From Antedon mediterranea (lineage: Eukaryota; Echinodermata; Crinoidea; Comatulida; Antedonidae), in contig NC_092673.1 of NCBI RefSeq assembly GCF_964355755.1, forward strand, positions 2,237,001-2,301,000: a stretch of DNA of 64,000 nucleotides. The letters run 5' to 3'. The notes under the pieces are model-generated. The model ran no database searches. It had not been told where the DNA came from and saw only the letters and a list, made by a program, of their open reading frames with translations. Of the stretch, positions 22,864 through 37,800 are shown piece after piece. A program made the position numbers and the translations under genes. Position 1 is the stretch's first letter. The number at the start of each line of letters is the position of its first letter.

Positions 22864-25800
22864 CTACATGATGAAAACCTTTTCCAGTTGTTCAATATCA
22901 TAGACTTCTTGCGTGCGTGGACAAACGACACGTCCACCACGCTCGGCCGCCATTGCAAGCAAAGACTGGTGAGAGAAGGCCAAATTTCAAAACATAAATA
23001 TGTAGATAAAACATGACAAAAATGACACTAACAACTAAGATAGGATTTATTCAAATTCAAAGTAGCTGCTATTGCAATTATATAACTATAAGTGACACAA
23101 ACAGCTGAATACTCAGCTATTTTTGTTTGTTTTTTGGAGACATTTTAAAGATTTGTGGTCATGGTTCGGTATTTTTTTAGTTAGAAAGAAAGTTAAGTTT
23201 AGTGTATATGTCAAATGTCGTAAGAATACCACTGAAGTCTGACGTGGCATTTTGATTAAAAGTTCTGATTTACTGAATATAGTTAAACTTTCTACGAGGA
23301 GTGTAGATGAGAAACACACACATTCAAAACATTTCTCATTTTTTCTGTATAAAACATTAAATACACTTACAATTTCACCATAAACTTGACCATTTGGTAA
23401 CATCATTGGTACATTATTCTCATTCATCATTTGACCTTTGACACAAATAAAACAATATTGTACATAAAATAATAAAATCTAGAAGGGGATGGGTCTTTAA
23501 ATTCATTATATAATAACATACCAGTAAAGTTGCTAATACAAGACTATAGAGGGTGTTTTCGATAAAGACCACATATGAAAGGAAGTTGGCTAGACAATGT
23601 AGGCCTATAGCCAAATTTTAGAAGGGTGATCTGTAGGCATGGCTCCAGGGGAAAAGAACCTAATGTCATCCAGTGAGGGAGAGAAGTGCTCTGTACTATA
23701 ACTCAAAGGTATATTTCATTCATTCATCCAGATGATACAAATCATGGATACGTCTTGAAAGTCCAGTTGACTATTTTTCTTTGCATTGATAAATACTTCG
23801 ATTTCGTTATAAATGGTAAAATAATTGGGTTTTTTTGAGTGAAAATTCATTTTTAATATTTTAATAGTGTTGGTGGACAATGGCCCCTTTTCAAACAGTA
23901 ACAAAATGATAACCAAAGTGAAAGTGCACGCAACAGACAGATAGCAATTTATAGTTGTTTATGCCTGAGGAATTAATTATTCCAGGAACAGTGGTGGTTT
24001 TTAATAGAAAATCGTTATATAAATAAAAGTAGAGAGCGTTATCCAAGAGTATCTTTTAACCTTTGACATAAGATAAAAATGTTATATAAATAGCACTTAA
24101 CATTTTAGAATTACAAATCTCTTTGCTCATTAACAAAAACACAATCTCTTGAAAACCAAAAATCTCCAAAAAAAATCTTACACTACAGAATTTTACACTA
24201 CAGAATCTTACACTAAGCAAAAAGGTTTTAAGATGATGCAGATTTTTGCATGACAGACCAGGGGAAACAACAAAGAATGAAGACAAACAATGACAAAAAA
24301 AAAACCACACAATATCTGTATATCAGAAAATGTCAACTTACCAGATATGCTACATATCAGTCTTGACTGGGCTGCGTGGGAGTACGGCAACGACCGCGCA
24401 AGTTGATTAAGATTTTTACTACAAACAGGGCAGTCCGAGTTTTTACTGTTGTTATGGTAACACTGACTGAAAAACAACTTGTCAAGGAAGAAAGATGTAG
24501 TTAACAAATATACATATTATAATATAATCATGTGGGTTGGGTGATAAGACTTCGTTTATTCCATGTGGTGTCTCGTGTCTCTCTCGTGATTTCAAACAAC
24601 ACTTATTGGGCTATGGAATCAATTTGCCGAAGCACATACCATTATTCCCACAAGAACAAAACGTGGCATAAACAATTCAGGATTGCGATATACAACTCCT
24701 TAATTTTGTAATGGTGTTCAAAGCGCATCACAACAATTGGACACAAATGTTTTCTTAGACATCAACAATTAAATTTGAACTAACTTTAATTCTCTACAGA
24801 AAAGTTATTTAACCTATTATGGCTTAAAAAGTGTAAATAATAATTATTCTCTTCATTAAAGTGTAACAAGTTGCAATCCACTAAACCATAATATGTTAAC
24901 GATGGTCTTTCACGAGTTCATTATGGTTATGAGATATATATGTATGATCAGACAATGAAGATTCAACCAATCAGAGAGTAGAGATTTTGTAGACAACAAA
25001 CACAAAAAAGAATCAAGACTTTAAGTGACAGATACATACAATGGATATAAACCTGGATGCACTGGGAAGATCCAGTTTTTAAGAACCAAAATGGATCTGG
25101 AAGATCCAGGATTTTTTAAACAGGGGAGCTCTTAACATACAGTTGACTCTCTGAAGACACATTCTGAATACCAGACTTTCCGGGAAAACCAAGACATACT
25201 TGGTCAGCCCAATGATGCAACTCAATAAAACTTGGAAACGTTTATCATTTTATGCTGTACCCTTACACACACCAATCTTGCTTGTATTTTGTATTTTAAA
25301 CGATGTATTTTATCTGTATTTTAAAATATATCTTTTATTTGTATTTTACACAATTTTAACATTTTTAACTCATTTTTTAACTTTGAACAACCAAAAATAA
25401 TTTAAAACCATGTACATATTTTACTGTGCCCTTTGAATAAAATAAATGAAATGATTATTTATTCATAACTTTGTATAAAGGTTTGTATGATTGAACAGAA
25501 GTTTGTGAATAATGATAATTAATTTTTCCCCTTGAATAGCTTGGCAGTAAATAGTTCTTAGTAAGTATGTGATAATTTGATCTCAAAAGGGCTGTTGTAT
25601 AAGTGCTAATTAAGCAGGGAATTGGGAGAGTAAATTCATAGGAAAGTAATTGTACACCAGCCAGTGTGAACTGAGCACTGGGAATAAAACTATTACATAG
25701 GGAAAGTAGGTCACTTAATGACCCTACAAATACTTATAAATGGTTATATGCATTCATTCAAACTTTAATTATAAACAATTTATTATTAATATCACTTTAT

Positions 25801-28800
25801 GAAAAAGGTACAATAATCTTAATGATTATTTGATTCATCTGGTCATTGTTCAGAGGAGTTATAGATTGATTTTTGATTGACTGGCTAAATGAAGTACCTT
25901 TAAGAATATCATATTATAATGTACAACAGGGAATGACGGGCCTAGTTCCTTTGTTTTGTTTAATATATAAATTCTAAGCCTCCTTGCCAGTTATGCTATT
26001 ATAAAACAATAACTGTATTAACTATATCTAAGTGGTAAACAACTTGAGGAATTCAGTCCTAGTTTGTTATGTGTACACGTGGTACATGAGACTAATACTC
26101 AAATTCTTTTTCCATTCAGGAAAAAAAAGGCATATGTTTAAAACAAACTAATACCAGAAAAGTTTATAGCAGCAAATTGAATAGTATAAAATTATTTGAA
26201 AATAAAAATAAAACACTACATGAAATGAAAGAAAAGAAAAACAGCAATTTCAACAGTACACTACTTTAAAAGTAGACATTATTGGGACCACTACAGTATG
26301 ACATTTTTTTTGTATCCAAAATAATTGGGCGATGCATTTTAGCGGGAGATGACAAAAAGTATTGGTAGACTTCAGTGATTATTAGGAGAGTTGGGAGGTC
26401 TATTTACTAACCACTGACCAGTTGACCTTTACTAAATCCGAATGCTGTTTAATGTCATGCTTTCCATTAATCTTTTTTTTCTTTGATTCATGCAATACAT
26501 ATTGTCTAATAGAAACAGATTCTAATTTCTTAGCAACAATCATGAAGTTCTCAAATCAACGTCACAGTATTCTAATTGCCAATTATCAACTGGCTATCTT
26601 CTGCACTTAATTTGTTTAAAACTAGTCACAACATTGAATCACTTTCTACTGTTGATAGATACAAGTGACTCAACGTTATCAATTTCCACTATGGAGAAAA
26701 AAAATGGTATTTGTTATATCTGTAACATAGAGAGATGATCACAATATTTGACATATTTGATTTGACTCAAGTAGTACTGTTGTAAAGTGGACATGAGTTG
26801 AAATGTCTTATTCTATAAACAGAACCACATGAGATGATTGAAAATGTTCATCTGGTTAGTATTTACTAATTATTGGTTTGGAAAAAAGAATATTTTCAAA
26901 ATAGAACCACATGAGTAAATAAAGAAGAGAAGAGAAGAATTAAATAAATCAAATTATATATACTAATCATTTAAAAAAAAATTAAAAACCTAATGATTTC
27001 AAATATGAAATAAATAATATCTAAAATATGTGTGCTACATAAAGAAAGTTGTGTTATTATATTATATATTTTTTAACATATATAATCTACTTCCCAGAGG
27101 AATAAAATGTATCACAATATATTTAGTTACATTCAGGAATTAAATTTCATGAACAAGGATTTTTGTGAACAAGGGGGAAAACAGATAACGTTAGTTCTAT
27201 GTCCCGAACGTGAATTTCAATCCAAGATATTGCAATATATTGACAAATTACATGGAGATTTGTCTCGCGGGAGAGATAAGCTCAACAGATACGTGACCCA
27301 AACTCCAGGACGCCATGGCATTCCCCTTCCTTGCGTGGCCCTGCGGCTCAAAGGGTTCCTAATAGTAAGCCAAATTTAGGAGAAAACGACTGTGAAAAAT
27401 GCTGATCTCAGAATGACTGGCGCCATGCACACCACCAGAAGGAAGTAGTTACAGCGCTGGTCTTATGTCGCCCAATTAACAAACAGCAAACGTGCAACTT
27501 AACTGGGTCACTTTGCTGTATGTTGCTGGGTATATCCCCAGCAAAGTGCATACGAGTTAAAGTTCCGTTTACGGTAAACAACAAATCTGGTTGAAAAACA
27601 GGAAAAGAGTTTTAAAAGATCATAAACAAACAGAATCTTGGTATTACATGATAAGGTCTAACAACTAATTTGTTAGCCAAGTTCGGCATTTTTCTTGTGA
27701 TAAGACAATTAATTCTTTTTTAAATCATTTTGTTGTCAATATTATAAATACTAATATTAATAAATACATTCTCAGCTTAATTTATTTAATATTTACTAAT
27801 ATTAATAAATACATTCTCGGCTTAATTTATTTGTATTTCATAGTAAAGCGAAACTGGCTTAAGATCAAGTCATGTCTATTTTTAAGTTTGTACTAAAAAT
27901 AAACTTTTATAAAGTGATACTAAAAATATATTATTCTATAATAAATATCAGCTATTTTTAATAAAACAAATTAAAAATAAATATTTGATGTTATCAGACT
28001 AAAGTCAGATTAATAAACTATTATTATTTTCACAACTTTAATACCATTAAATTTAATAATTTTGAATATCAGTTGAAATTATTCATTTTCAATATTATAT
28101 TATATAAATCCAATTGTGTACATTTTATTGTTATTAGCTCATCTTAACATATATTGTTTTATTTTATTATGAGATTTTATCTTATTGGACTTTTATATTT
28201 TGCACAGATATCAACTGGCATTTTTTTTGTTAATCTGTAAGGGTTACCACCCTCTATCCATTATTTGGCTATATTTAGCCAAATAAGGTTGTCCCATTAA
28301 AAGGCAAAATCTTCATCTCATGCTTAAATACAATACGCAAGGCAAGGTCTGCATGTATACAAGGCAAGGCTACTATAAAACAAAATAAATACACAGAAGA
28401 AATTGATGGAATTTCTTCTTTTTCTTGATCTGAAACAAAATTATCTAGAAGTTACCCAAGACGGTTGTAGTAAAACACACTCACATTTGTATCGTCATAT
28501 ATCCTAGCTTGACCTTTAACATACATTTCATCCTTTGCAACATCAGTAGCTTAGGGTGTTGCTTTTTTAATTCAATCCTTTTCCTCTCAAAGCATTATCT
28601 AATTTCCCATGCCTGCAAATTGGTCCTCGACATGAATTTAAAGAATTACACGCGAGACAAGTCAATCTTTCGTCTAGAATTTATAAAAAATTTCACATTC
28701 TGATAGCAAGGGGTATCAATATATTTTGTGTATTAAAACTAAGACAGTTTGGTATGTGATATTCAGGTAGTTATTGATGATAATAGATCCATCGGAATTG

Positions 28801-31800
28801 GTTGTTGATATCATTTTAAAACTATTGGAATACATTTTAAGAGCCCATTAACAGTTAACACATTAATTTAACAACCAATCACATTTGAATATTCATAGGT
28901 TCTAGACTTTCTAATCACAACATTGACCAATCAGAAATGCAAAATAACAAAACTAACATAAATAGATAATCAAATTATCTAATAGCCAACCAACTATTTG
29001 TATTCTATTAATAGTATATATATTCTAACAGCAATGCGATTGATTTGTTTTAACCAATTAGCATTGATATACTACAGGGCAAACAAGAACAATTCGTCTC
29101 ACAACCAATCAACTATTTGTATTTTTCATTACAAAGGTATTTTATGGAAGAGAGTATTATACCGCCCTCAATTTTGTCCCAAGCCTTGAGGAAAAGCAGG
29201 ACAAAATGGAAGCTTATCGATAAGGACCCGCTTCCCACATTGTCGCGACACGACGTTATCTGCAAGTAACACTAAGTCAGAAGACTGATCATATAAGTAA
29301 TAGGCAGACACAAGGGGATGTTCACAGTAACTCTGAATAAGCAAAAAAAAAACACACTCAAGTAAAATGGTCTTGTTTTGTTGAATTCAATCTGCTGGCA
29401 GAAGGCATCAAACCCGTCACTAATACTGGTTTTTACCGCTCTTTGCCAAATAGTTGTGACTGTTACTGGCAGTGTCTTTAAAACAAAATGATGTAGTTCT
29501 GATTCTATCAGTCTAAAAACGTTAAACTGATTTGCTCACAAAATGGAAATGGTATTTGAAGACACACCAGTTAATGACTTCAAATTGTCTGTTTAATAAT
29601 TCAGCATTTATACAAATTATTAGATTCTTGAGATGTTAAGATTTAATACAAATATGTAACGTATCAAAATGCAAATAAATGTAAAAATGACAATGCTGTT
29701 GAAATACAAACAAAAAATAAGCAAAAAGCTAAATCAAAAAGATAAAGTAAAACAGTCGGAAATAGATCGAAAAGGTTTCAGCTGCCCTATATTATTATTA
29801 TTCACACATAAATACTCTACTATATATATGTCTTAAAATGATTATGGTTTGTGGGGATGTTCAATGGACTACACCAATTATGGAGAGGAATATTAAATGT
29901 TCCTAGTTATATCTTGCTCATCAAATAGAATAGAATAACGTATTGTTGATTTATCCTAAATCAGCTTAGGGTGTTGCTTTTTATAAATCAGTAGCTTAGG
30001 GTGTTGCTTTTATAAATCAGTAGCTTAGGGTGCTTTTTAAATTTAATCAAAAGCTGTGTGATAAATTGTAGTTGGATTCGAACCTGTAACTTCTTGCTTA
30101 TAAGCCAAGTGTGTGCTTAATACGTCAAATTAATTTCAATAATAATTAGCTGTACACAAATCCCTTGAATATATAAGAATATCTAATGTATAACATTTCC
30201 TCAAGAGTCGATTTGTAACAAATATTACTCGTTTATCTAATTATTAGTCAAGACTACACAACACCTGTGCCGTCTTTAATTGGCTTAAGGGTGTGGAATT
30301 TGCCAGGTTATACAAACACATATAAATATCCATTACATCGCCCTGGTGACCATATGGACAGTCTGACTAAAGCCAGGCAGAATAACATTTGCATACAAGC
30401 ATCATAAAATTCACTAAGGGAGATTGCAACAACAAATACGATGAAAAACAAAATACAGAAAATTGAGTTAAAATATAACTCTGCCAGCGAACATAACATC
30501 TGGAGCATCGAGCCGTAGAAGCTCCGGACTCGTTCGTCCAGAGACCTTATTTGAGACAAATTAATAAACGCGAGGCCCTGGTTAAAATCATCCGAAAACA
30601 TACAGACACAAATAGTTAAATAATCAAGAACAAACACGCAACAAATAACCAGAAAATATGTTTTAAAATGTTATATAGAGTATCATGTATAATATCAGTA
30701 TTTAAACACACTATAAATCATGGTGTGTGCGAAGACTTTATTAGCTTAGGTCCCTAAGAAAGCAATGCAATATTATCTCTCCTCACTCAGCAGTATACAG
30801 TGGAAAACGAAGATGTTCAAAATGATTACATTGCAAAAATGATGGAAAGCCCCCATGTGGTTCATGAACATTTGTTCATTTTCTTTTTTACATTTTGAAT
30901 GTAAAAATGTAAATAAAAGTAAAGAAATTAAAATTACTGAATTTAATGTCTTAAATGTATGTTGAGAAATGTATGCTTACATTATTTATTAAGAGAATTG
31001 TACAATGTTTTACTTGGTGCAATATTTTTTGTATTTCGATGTTTTTTAAGGGGAAACTGACTCTTTGAGTTATAGTAATTGTTTTGCTTTAGTTGCCCCT
31101 GACCATTGTTTCTGTTCTGTTCTGTATCTGTTTATTGGTCGAATAAATAAATGAAATGAACAAAACATTAAGTGAAATCAGAGAGAAGAAACTAAATATG
31201 TGTATAATGTTTGAACATTGATTGCTTAATTAAACCTACAACTGACAAGGATACGGGGTCTTCATGGCAGACAGACCAGCCTCCAAAGTAACCGTAAACA
31301 CAGATAAGTTGTTTAATTGATGTAATTTGTAGTTTTCTTCCCTGAATTGCTCAACAAGAGCGTGCCAGCGTTGGATGTCCAGTAGTTCCTAAAAGATAAC
31401 ACAAGCGAGAAAACAATTCTGGTTAATCTTCAGAGTATAAATGATTGATATTTTAAACTTATGCATAGTGGTATTAGGAATCTGCAAGCACCATTAATGA
31501 ATAAACATAATAATAACAAATAATATACAAATAATGAATGTTTATGAGTGCAATGGTACAAATAATGGCACGAGGTGAATGATGAAAGGTTATATCAACG
31601 AGGCAAAGCCGAGTTGATATAACCTTTCATCATTCACCAAGTGCCATTATTTGTACCATTGCACGAATACAAAACATTCATTATTTGTTTTATATAACAT
31701 CTAAATAACAAACAAAAATGTTTCAAAAAGTACTATTTAACGATCGTTGAATAGTGCGTACTATTGCACGCCATGTGACCCACATTCGTCCAATCAAATG

Positions 31801-34800
31801 ACAGGAATTTATATAGGTGTTATATAAATAATAATAATAAATATAATTAGGAATGTAACAATTAAAGATGATAAATTTGCTCTTAACTTATTACACTATA
31901 GTCAAAATGATCAAAGTTGAGAATAAAATATTTTTTTTTCAATTTTGAGATTAAGAAAAAATAATAATTTATACATAAATACATTCATTAAGGCTGTGTT
32001 TCCGCAGCCCTAACAAAATGTTAAATTACAAATTTGTTACCAAATCAGATTCATACAAAAATAAAGTGCACATGATCAGACATTACCGAACAACTAAGGG
32101 CCCAACCACAACGCAAAGATTTGTTTTTCAGGTCAAAGGTTAATATTTAACGCATTTATCCAATAATAATCTTATTTGAATGACATAATTATCGGTTAAT
32201 TTTTCTCAAGCAGAATCGGTTAACCCCTGTTACCGCAGGCAGTTTATCAATTAAATTTAATTCGTTAATTATCGGTTAATTTTTGGTAGTTTGGAAACAC
32301 GGCATAAGTTTGTACTGTAAATAATAATTGTAAAATATATACTATAGTCTTTGCGACTATAACAAAAAATAAACAGTAGTTGTATAATATTTATAACTGT
32401 GAAGAAATAATTTGCTAACAACACTTAGTTGTCAGAAATAGATTTTGAGATGTGTTTCAATGTGTCATAAGCATTTAATACCTGTCGACAATATTGTTGT
32501 TTTCCTCTGGAGCAATGGGAAGATTGCTATGACAATGATAATTTCAAAAACCTAAATTAATTCCTTGTCAAATATAGTATATTAATTTAACATAACACAG
32601 ACAATGTGTTTGTAGGTCAAGAGTATTACATTGTGAAACATATCAATAGGATTGAAAACAAACTGACCAATCACAGCTTGCGAAACATAAAGTATTAGTG
32701 CTGAGTAGATTATACAAGTTTAAAAATATCCTGACCAATCACAATCATTGTATAAATTCTAAACAGATTTACAATTTAAAAATATCCTGACCAATCAAAA
32801 TCATTAATGTATACATTTTAAACAGATCTACAAGTTTAAAAATATCCTGAACAATCATTATTGTATAAATTCTAAACAGATCTACAAGTTAAAAAATATT
32901 GTGACCAATCACAAACATTGTTGTATAAATTCTAAACAGATCTACAAGTTTAAAAATATTGTGACCAATCACAAACATTGTTGTATAAATTCTAAACAGA
33001 TCTACAAGTTTAAAAATATCCTGACCAATCACAGACATTTATGTACAAGAATTAAATTAAAAATCTAAAAATATTCTGACCAATCACAATCTGGATGCTA
33101 AAAAGATGCAAATAATTGTAAATAATTACCGAACAAAATAAGGATAATATTTAATGATCAATCCATCAATACGAATAAAATGACAAATCCTATGTCTAAA
33201 CAAGAAAAATATTACACCATTGAAAGTGATAAATAACAAAAACAAACAATATTATGTTGGGGAATAGTCAAGAAAACAATTTACAGACACTTCATGCATA
33301 TATCTTGTACCTATAACCTATCCAAGTACTATTAACATAAGTATTCTCTGTAATTAATTATAATCAATTATCCAAATGTAGTTGAAGATGATGTTAAGAA
33401 GAAACAGTACGATATAATGTTTATAATAACAATCTGTTCAATGTGACAAATACAATATGTCACCAAATTACACACGTTGACATTGACAAGATAGCAGGGT
33501 TACTTTGATGAGTCGTGTCTCAATTGTTTCTCGCGTCAACACGACATCAACGAGTAAGTTTTAATAACATGAAGAGAAATATTTGTTGGCTGAAACTGAA
33601 AGGAAACAATTCCGAACGAATGATGACAAATTTAGTCATAAGAGACAAGACAACATGTAAAGGAAGTGATATTTTAATTTTGATAATTTCTATTTGGTCG
33701 TCATTTCAGCATATTTGGGGTAATAAGCAGCTTGTTTACGATAAGTATGCTCGGGAGTTATCGAGAATAATTGTAAAGTATGTTGGTGAATGTAACACGG
33801 TGTTGGTGCTGTCTTAAACACCTGTCGCTCTCATCCTCCAATCCAGACACCAGACTCCCATCTTCCGCGGTTTTCCGTTATCGAAAAGCACCGGCTCTTC
33901 GCAAGCTGTTAGTTTTTTCGTATTGGGATAAGAGTAATAAATTGCATATTATATTTTGAATATTCATAATTTATATGGATGTTATTATGAAACTGGCTAG
34001 CTATGACCAATATTTAAAATTAACCAAATAATTCAAATATTTATAAATTCATTATTATACTGTATTCTAATACTACTTTAATATGGCATTCCAAACCATA
34101 TAAAAAAGATTTCCTTGGATGCATATTATGTCGTTGGTTGTAGCTCAGACCTAGAATCCCAATAATGTCTTTGTATGAGCACAGTGGATTTACATGATGT
34201 AGCTATCAAAACTCCCTAACACTAGTAAAACTAAATCTTGACATTACCGTAGACTCTCGAACAATGGAAGCATTCCCAAAACAAGAATTGATGATAATGC
34301 AACAACTCGCGTTCATATTTGTAGAGATCATAAGCGGATTCAGGCCAACCTGGGGGCACCATACATTTCAAAGTTTATAATGCTAAAGATAGGTTAGGTT
34401 CAACATTTCTTCACCTCAGGATCCTCTAATTCAAAAACATGGATCTGCCTCTGTGGTTGTCTATAAACTGTAACACACACTTGTAATTTAATGGTTCTGA
34501 ATCCATAAATTGCTCCTATAGCAAGTTAAACTACACATACTCAACAATCTATGTAGTACCATAAAATAGAATTAATAATTTCAAAAAGGTTTTTATAAAT
34601 ACATATCTATAAATTGCATAAATGAGAATATTAATATGTGTATATCAACTTAAACTGTAATCTAGAAATTAGCATTATTTCCACTGTCTCGAATTAGTTA
34701 TTACAAACTGAAATGATCAATTAACTCAATAAGATTTGTTTGCAAATGTTTTTGAATCTTAATGTTCAACAAAAACAAGTTTATTAGTTGGCGTTTATAT

Positions 34801-37800
34801 ACGCACGACGACAACGTTTCGTTTCTATTATTAAATCATCGGTAATTCTTCTCGCATCATAACAAGATACTTCATCGGCATAAAAAATACAACGTATATG
34901 AAATAGAAAAACAAGTTACAAGACATTAACTGGCCAAAATGAACAACGCGTAGAACTCATTATGTTTTGAATTATCTTTGGAGAACGGACACTGCTTCTT
35001 CGCATTGCTTTCTGTAGATTCGGATGGTTTTGCTGGACAAATGAAACAGGATAAATTGATGGTGACAACTCATCATACAGACTTCCTTAAAGGGCATGTC
35101 ATTTTTTTTTAAAAACCCTTCAAAACATATGATTTAGTCGGCGGAGACGGTAAGAGAACACTTACTTAGTTACTTAGACATCCATAAACTTCTGAACCTC
35201 TAACAAAATCTCAGTGGGAATGAAACGTGTTCGTTGGTATAACAAAAAGAATGTGAAAATACTGAAAAGAGTCAGTCACATGATTTTGAATGGTTAAGTG
35301 ATAAAGTCGACGAGAGGTGAAATCATTTTGTAATAAGGGATAGATTACAACATGTATTAGTTGAAAGCAAGAAGAAAAAAATAGTCTTAGTATTAAATGA
35401 AATACATAGATCTATAGAAGAGTGACCAACACAATTCTTTCAAAGAATTAAAATTGGTAAACGGTAGTAGTAGTAGGCTCAAACATCTTGTGGAATTATT
35501 AGTAATATAAATTATAATTATATATATTAATTATTTATGTCTATATCTATTTACTGTACTATTTTTTGCTCATGATGGTTAAATTAGCAAAACAATAAAC
35601 TTGTTCTTTAATACCAAAATATTTTGGTATGAAAGTATTTTCACAATTACCTTATACGGAGAAACATCCGTTGATGACGGGAATGCTAAGAGCCCCATAA
35701 CCTTCTGTACCTGGCCTAGCTGATCACCCTCTAGGCCATTAAAATACTTCCGTGCCTGCTTCACAGCCTCCAGTCGTTTGTTGCCCCTAATCAACTCAAT
35801 AAACTGCTGAGTACGGAGATTAAATTCTAATGAACTCTGGGAAAGGAAATGTGGAGAAGAAAAAAAGCATGATTAGAAACTAGAAATCAAAAAGAATTAG
35901 GTCATTAATGTATGATTAGAGTCATTTTTTAATGACATTATTCACTGTATATATTATGATGTATTTCATACCATCATAACATTTTGGATTATTCAATATC
36001 TTCAGAGTTTGTTTTCCTCAATAAAAAAATAAATTTCCACAAATATATACAAATAAACAAAAAACTGAAATTGTGAAAGAAAAACCAAGTATGTATTCAG
36101 GTTCAAGAATATTAACATATTTAAAAAAAAACAAAATAATGATTCATTATATTAAACAGATGTTATATATATTATATAATATGTGTTCTAAAGCAGTCAT
36201 GTGTTTTTTTTTTGTGGTAATTTTAAAATAATTTAAAGCCATTCTCAAGTGACAAACGAAAAAAAAAAAAAACTATAAAGACATATTTGCATTTGGTACA
36301 GAAAATTAAAACAACCGATGGATTTAGGTTTATTATGTTTTCACAATAAAGTAACTTGGTAAACTAATAATTATGAATAACAAATAATAACAAATAAACT
36401 ATTGTTGATAATGCTGGAGCTTTTGTCCAGTGGAAGCAGATGAGAACACAACCCAGGCATCAGTAAAACAGTCAACTGGTATCTTTACACAAGAGAGAAG
36501 ACAGGCCACTACAAATATTGGTCAACGCTTGCTTCTGCACTTAGCTATTTTCAGCTTTAAAATTTGAAATTAAATCCAAATTATAATTGAATTAGAAAAC
36601 ATAAAATCAAACATTCTGCATGAGGATAAGCTTAAAATATCACCCGAAAGAAAAAGAGAGATACTTATATTCCACGTCCAAGACTGTCTTTCACTCACAT
36701 AATAATTCCAGGCGGGAAGGAAAGTAATTACAGAAAGAAATCGATGGAAAAAAAGATAAATTAGGAAAGAGGAAGGCAACTAATAAAAGAAGTTTTAATT
36801 AACTTGCCTGAATGACTTTGCTTTTTATTTGAAAACTTAAAATAAATGTGACAAACGTTTTAAAATTGTTGAAAAAAAACTACTATTCATTTCTTATTGA
36901 AAAGGTAACTTTTTGACTAAGGATTTAAATATATAATTATGAATAAAAAAAAAAGATTTTTCTTCTTTTTCAGTTTGTTAAATTTACCGAGTGCCGGCCC
37001 GAGGGAGGAAGCTTGGTTTTCGCAGATAAATAAAAATATAAGGGGAAATAAACATACTTCCTGCTAAAGGGCTTATTTGCAAAAAAACAGGAATCTTGCT
37101 TTCGGCAAAGGAAAAACCAGTTGAATAGGTAACACGGCGTTTGCGGTCTTGATTTAAATTTGCAGACGCAAGACACACGCATGTACCTGTCTATCGTCAA
37201 ATACAATTTCTTTTATCTTCAGAGCAGAAGTATTCAGAATCGTAGATTACGTAATTGGAAATGGCAATGCATGTGTTATACAGTATTTTATATCAGATTA
37301 AGTTATCGATAGAAATTTTCGTACATGAAAAGGTTGAAAAAACGTTGTTTGTTAAAATAATTTGTTTTTCTTTTTTTTTATTTTGAATTCGTCAAGTTAA
37401 ATGTTGTTAATTTAATAATTTGGCAGCTGGAAATGAAACGGAAATTGTATTCGTGATGTTCTGTTGAAGATTTTATTAAAAATAATTAAAAGTACATAAC
37501 ATTTGAAGATAAAAGGAGGGATATACTTATCCCTTGCCCTTTTAATTTACATTTATTCAACATTCCTATCATAATTTTACAGTTGATTTTTGAATTAATA
37601 AAAATTTAAATTTAGTCATCATAGTGAGTAATAGGCCTGTTTATTATTTACTGTATTTTAAGAATTGCACCCAGGATTTAGAAGAGAGTCATTTGACAAG
37701 GTTTTAGACCTAAGCCCGGGTAAAGTTCTCTACTAATGACAGTCTGCGATATTTAAAGATCATTGCAATAGAATACGCTTTCTATTTGTGACAACTTAAG

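Larger units (their letters stand above)
24467..31254 (-). other. MAEA: U12-type (minor spliceosome) intron of MAEA
   Basis: On the minus strand the donor is GTATCCTTGTC, an exact U12 donor match. Near the 3' end lies TTCCTTGAC, a near-perfect U12 branch site (consensus TTCCTTRAC), about 17 nt before the TTTTTCAG acceptor. The intron splits the proline codon of KTP-Q (phase 2). Confidence 0.85.

Noticed and set aside
30060-30130. tRNA gene
   Set aside because: The B box is perfect but the acceptor and D arms do not form, so it is called a SINE-like remnant.
30308-30637. 109-codon minus-strand frame with hydrophobic segments
   Set aside because: No splice signals joining MAEA, no family resemblance; hydrophobic stretches are expected from T-rich codons.
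33515-33817. 100-codon plus frame starting at 33515
   Set aside because: Composition is AT-driven, no acceptor or domain is visible, and a strong donor interrupts it at 33554. Only the short first part is mentioned as a possible exon.
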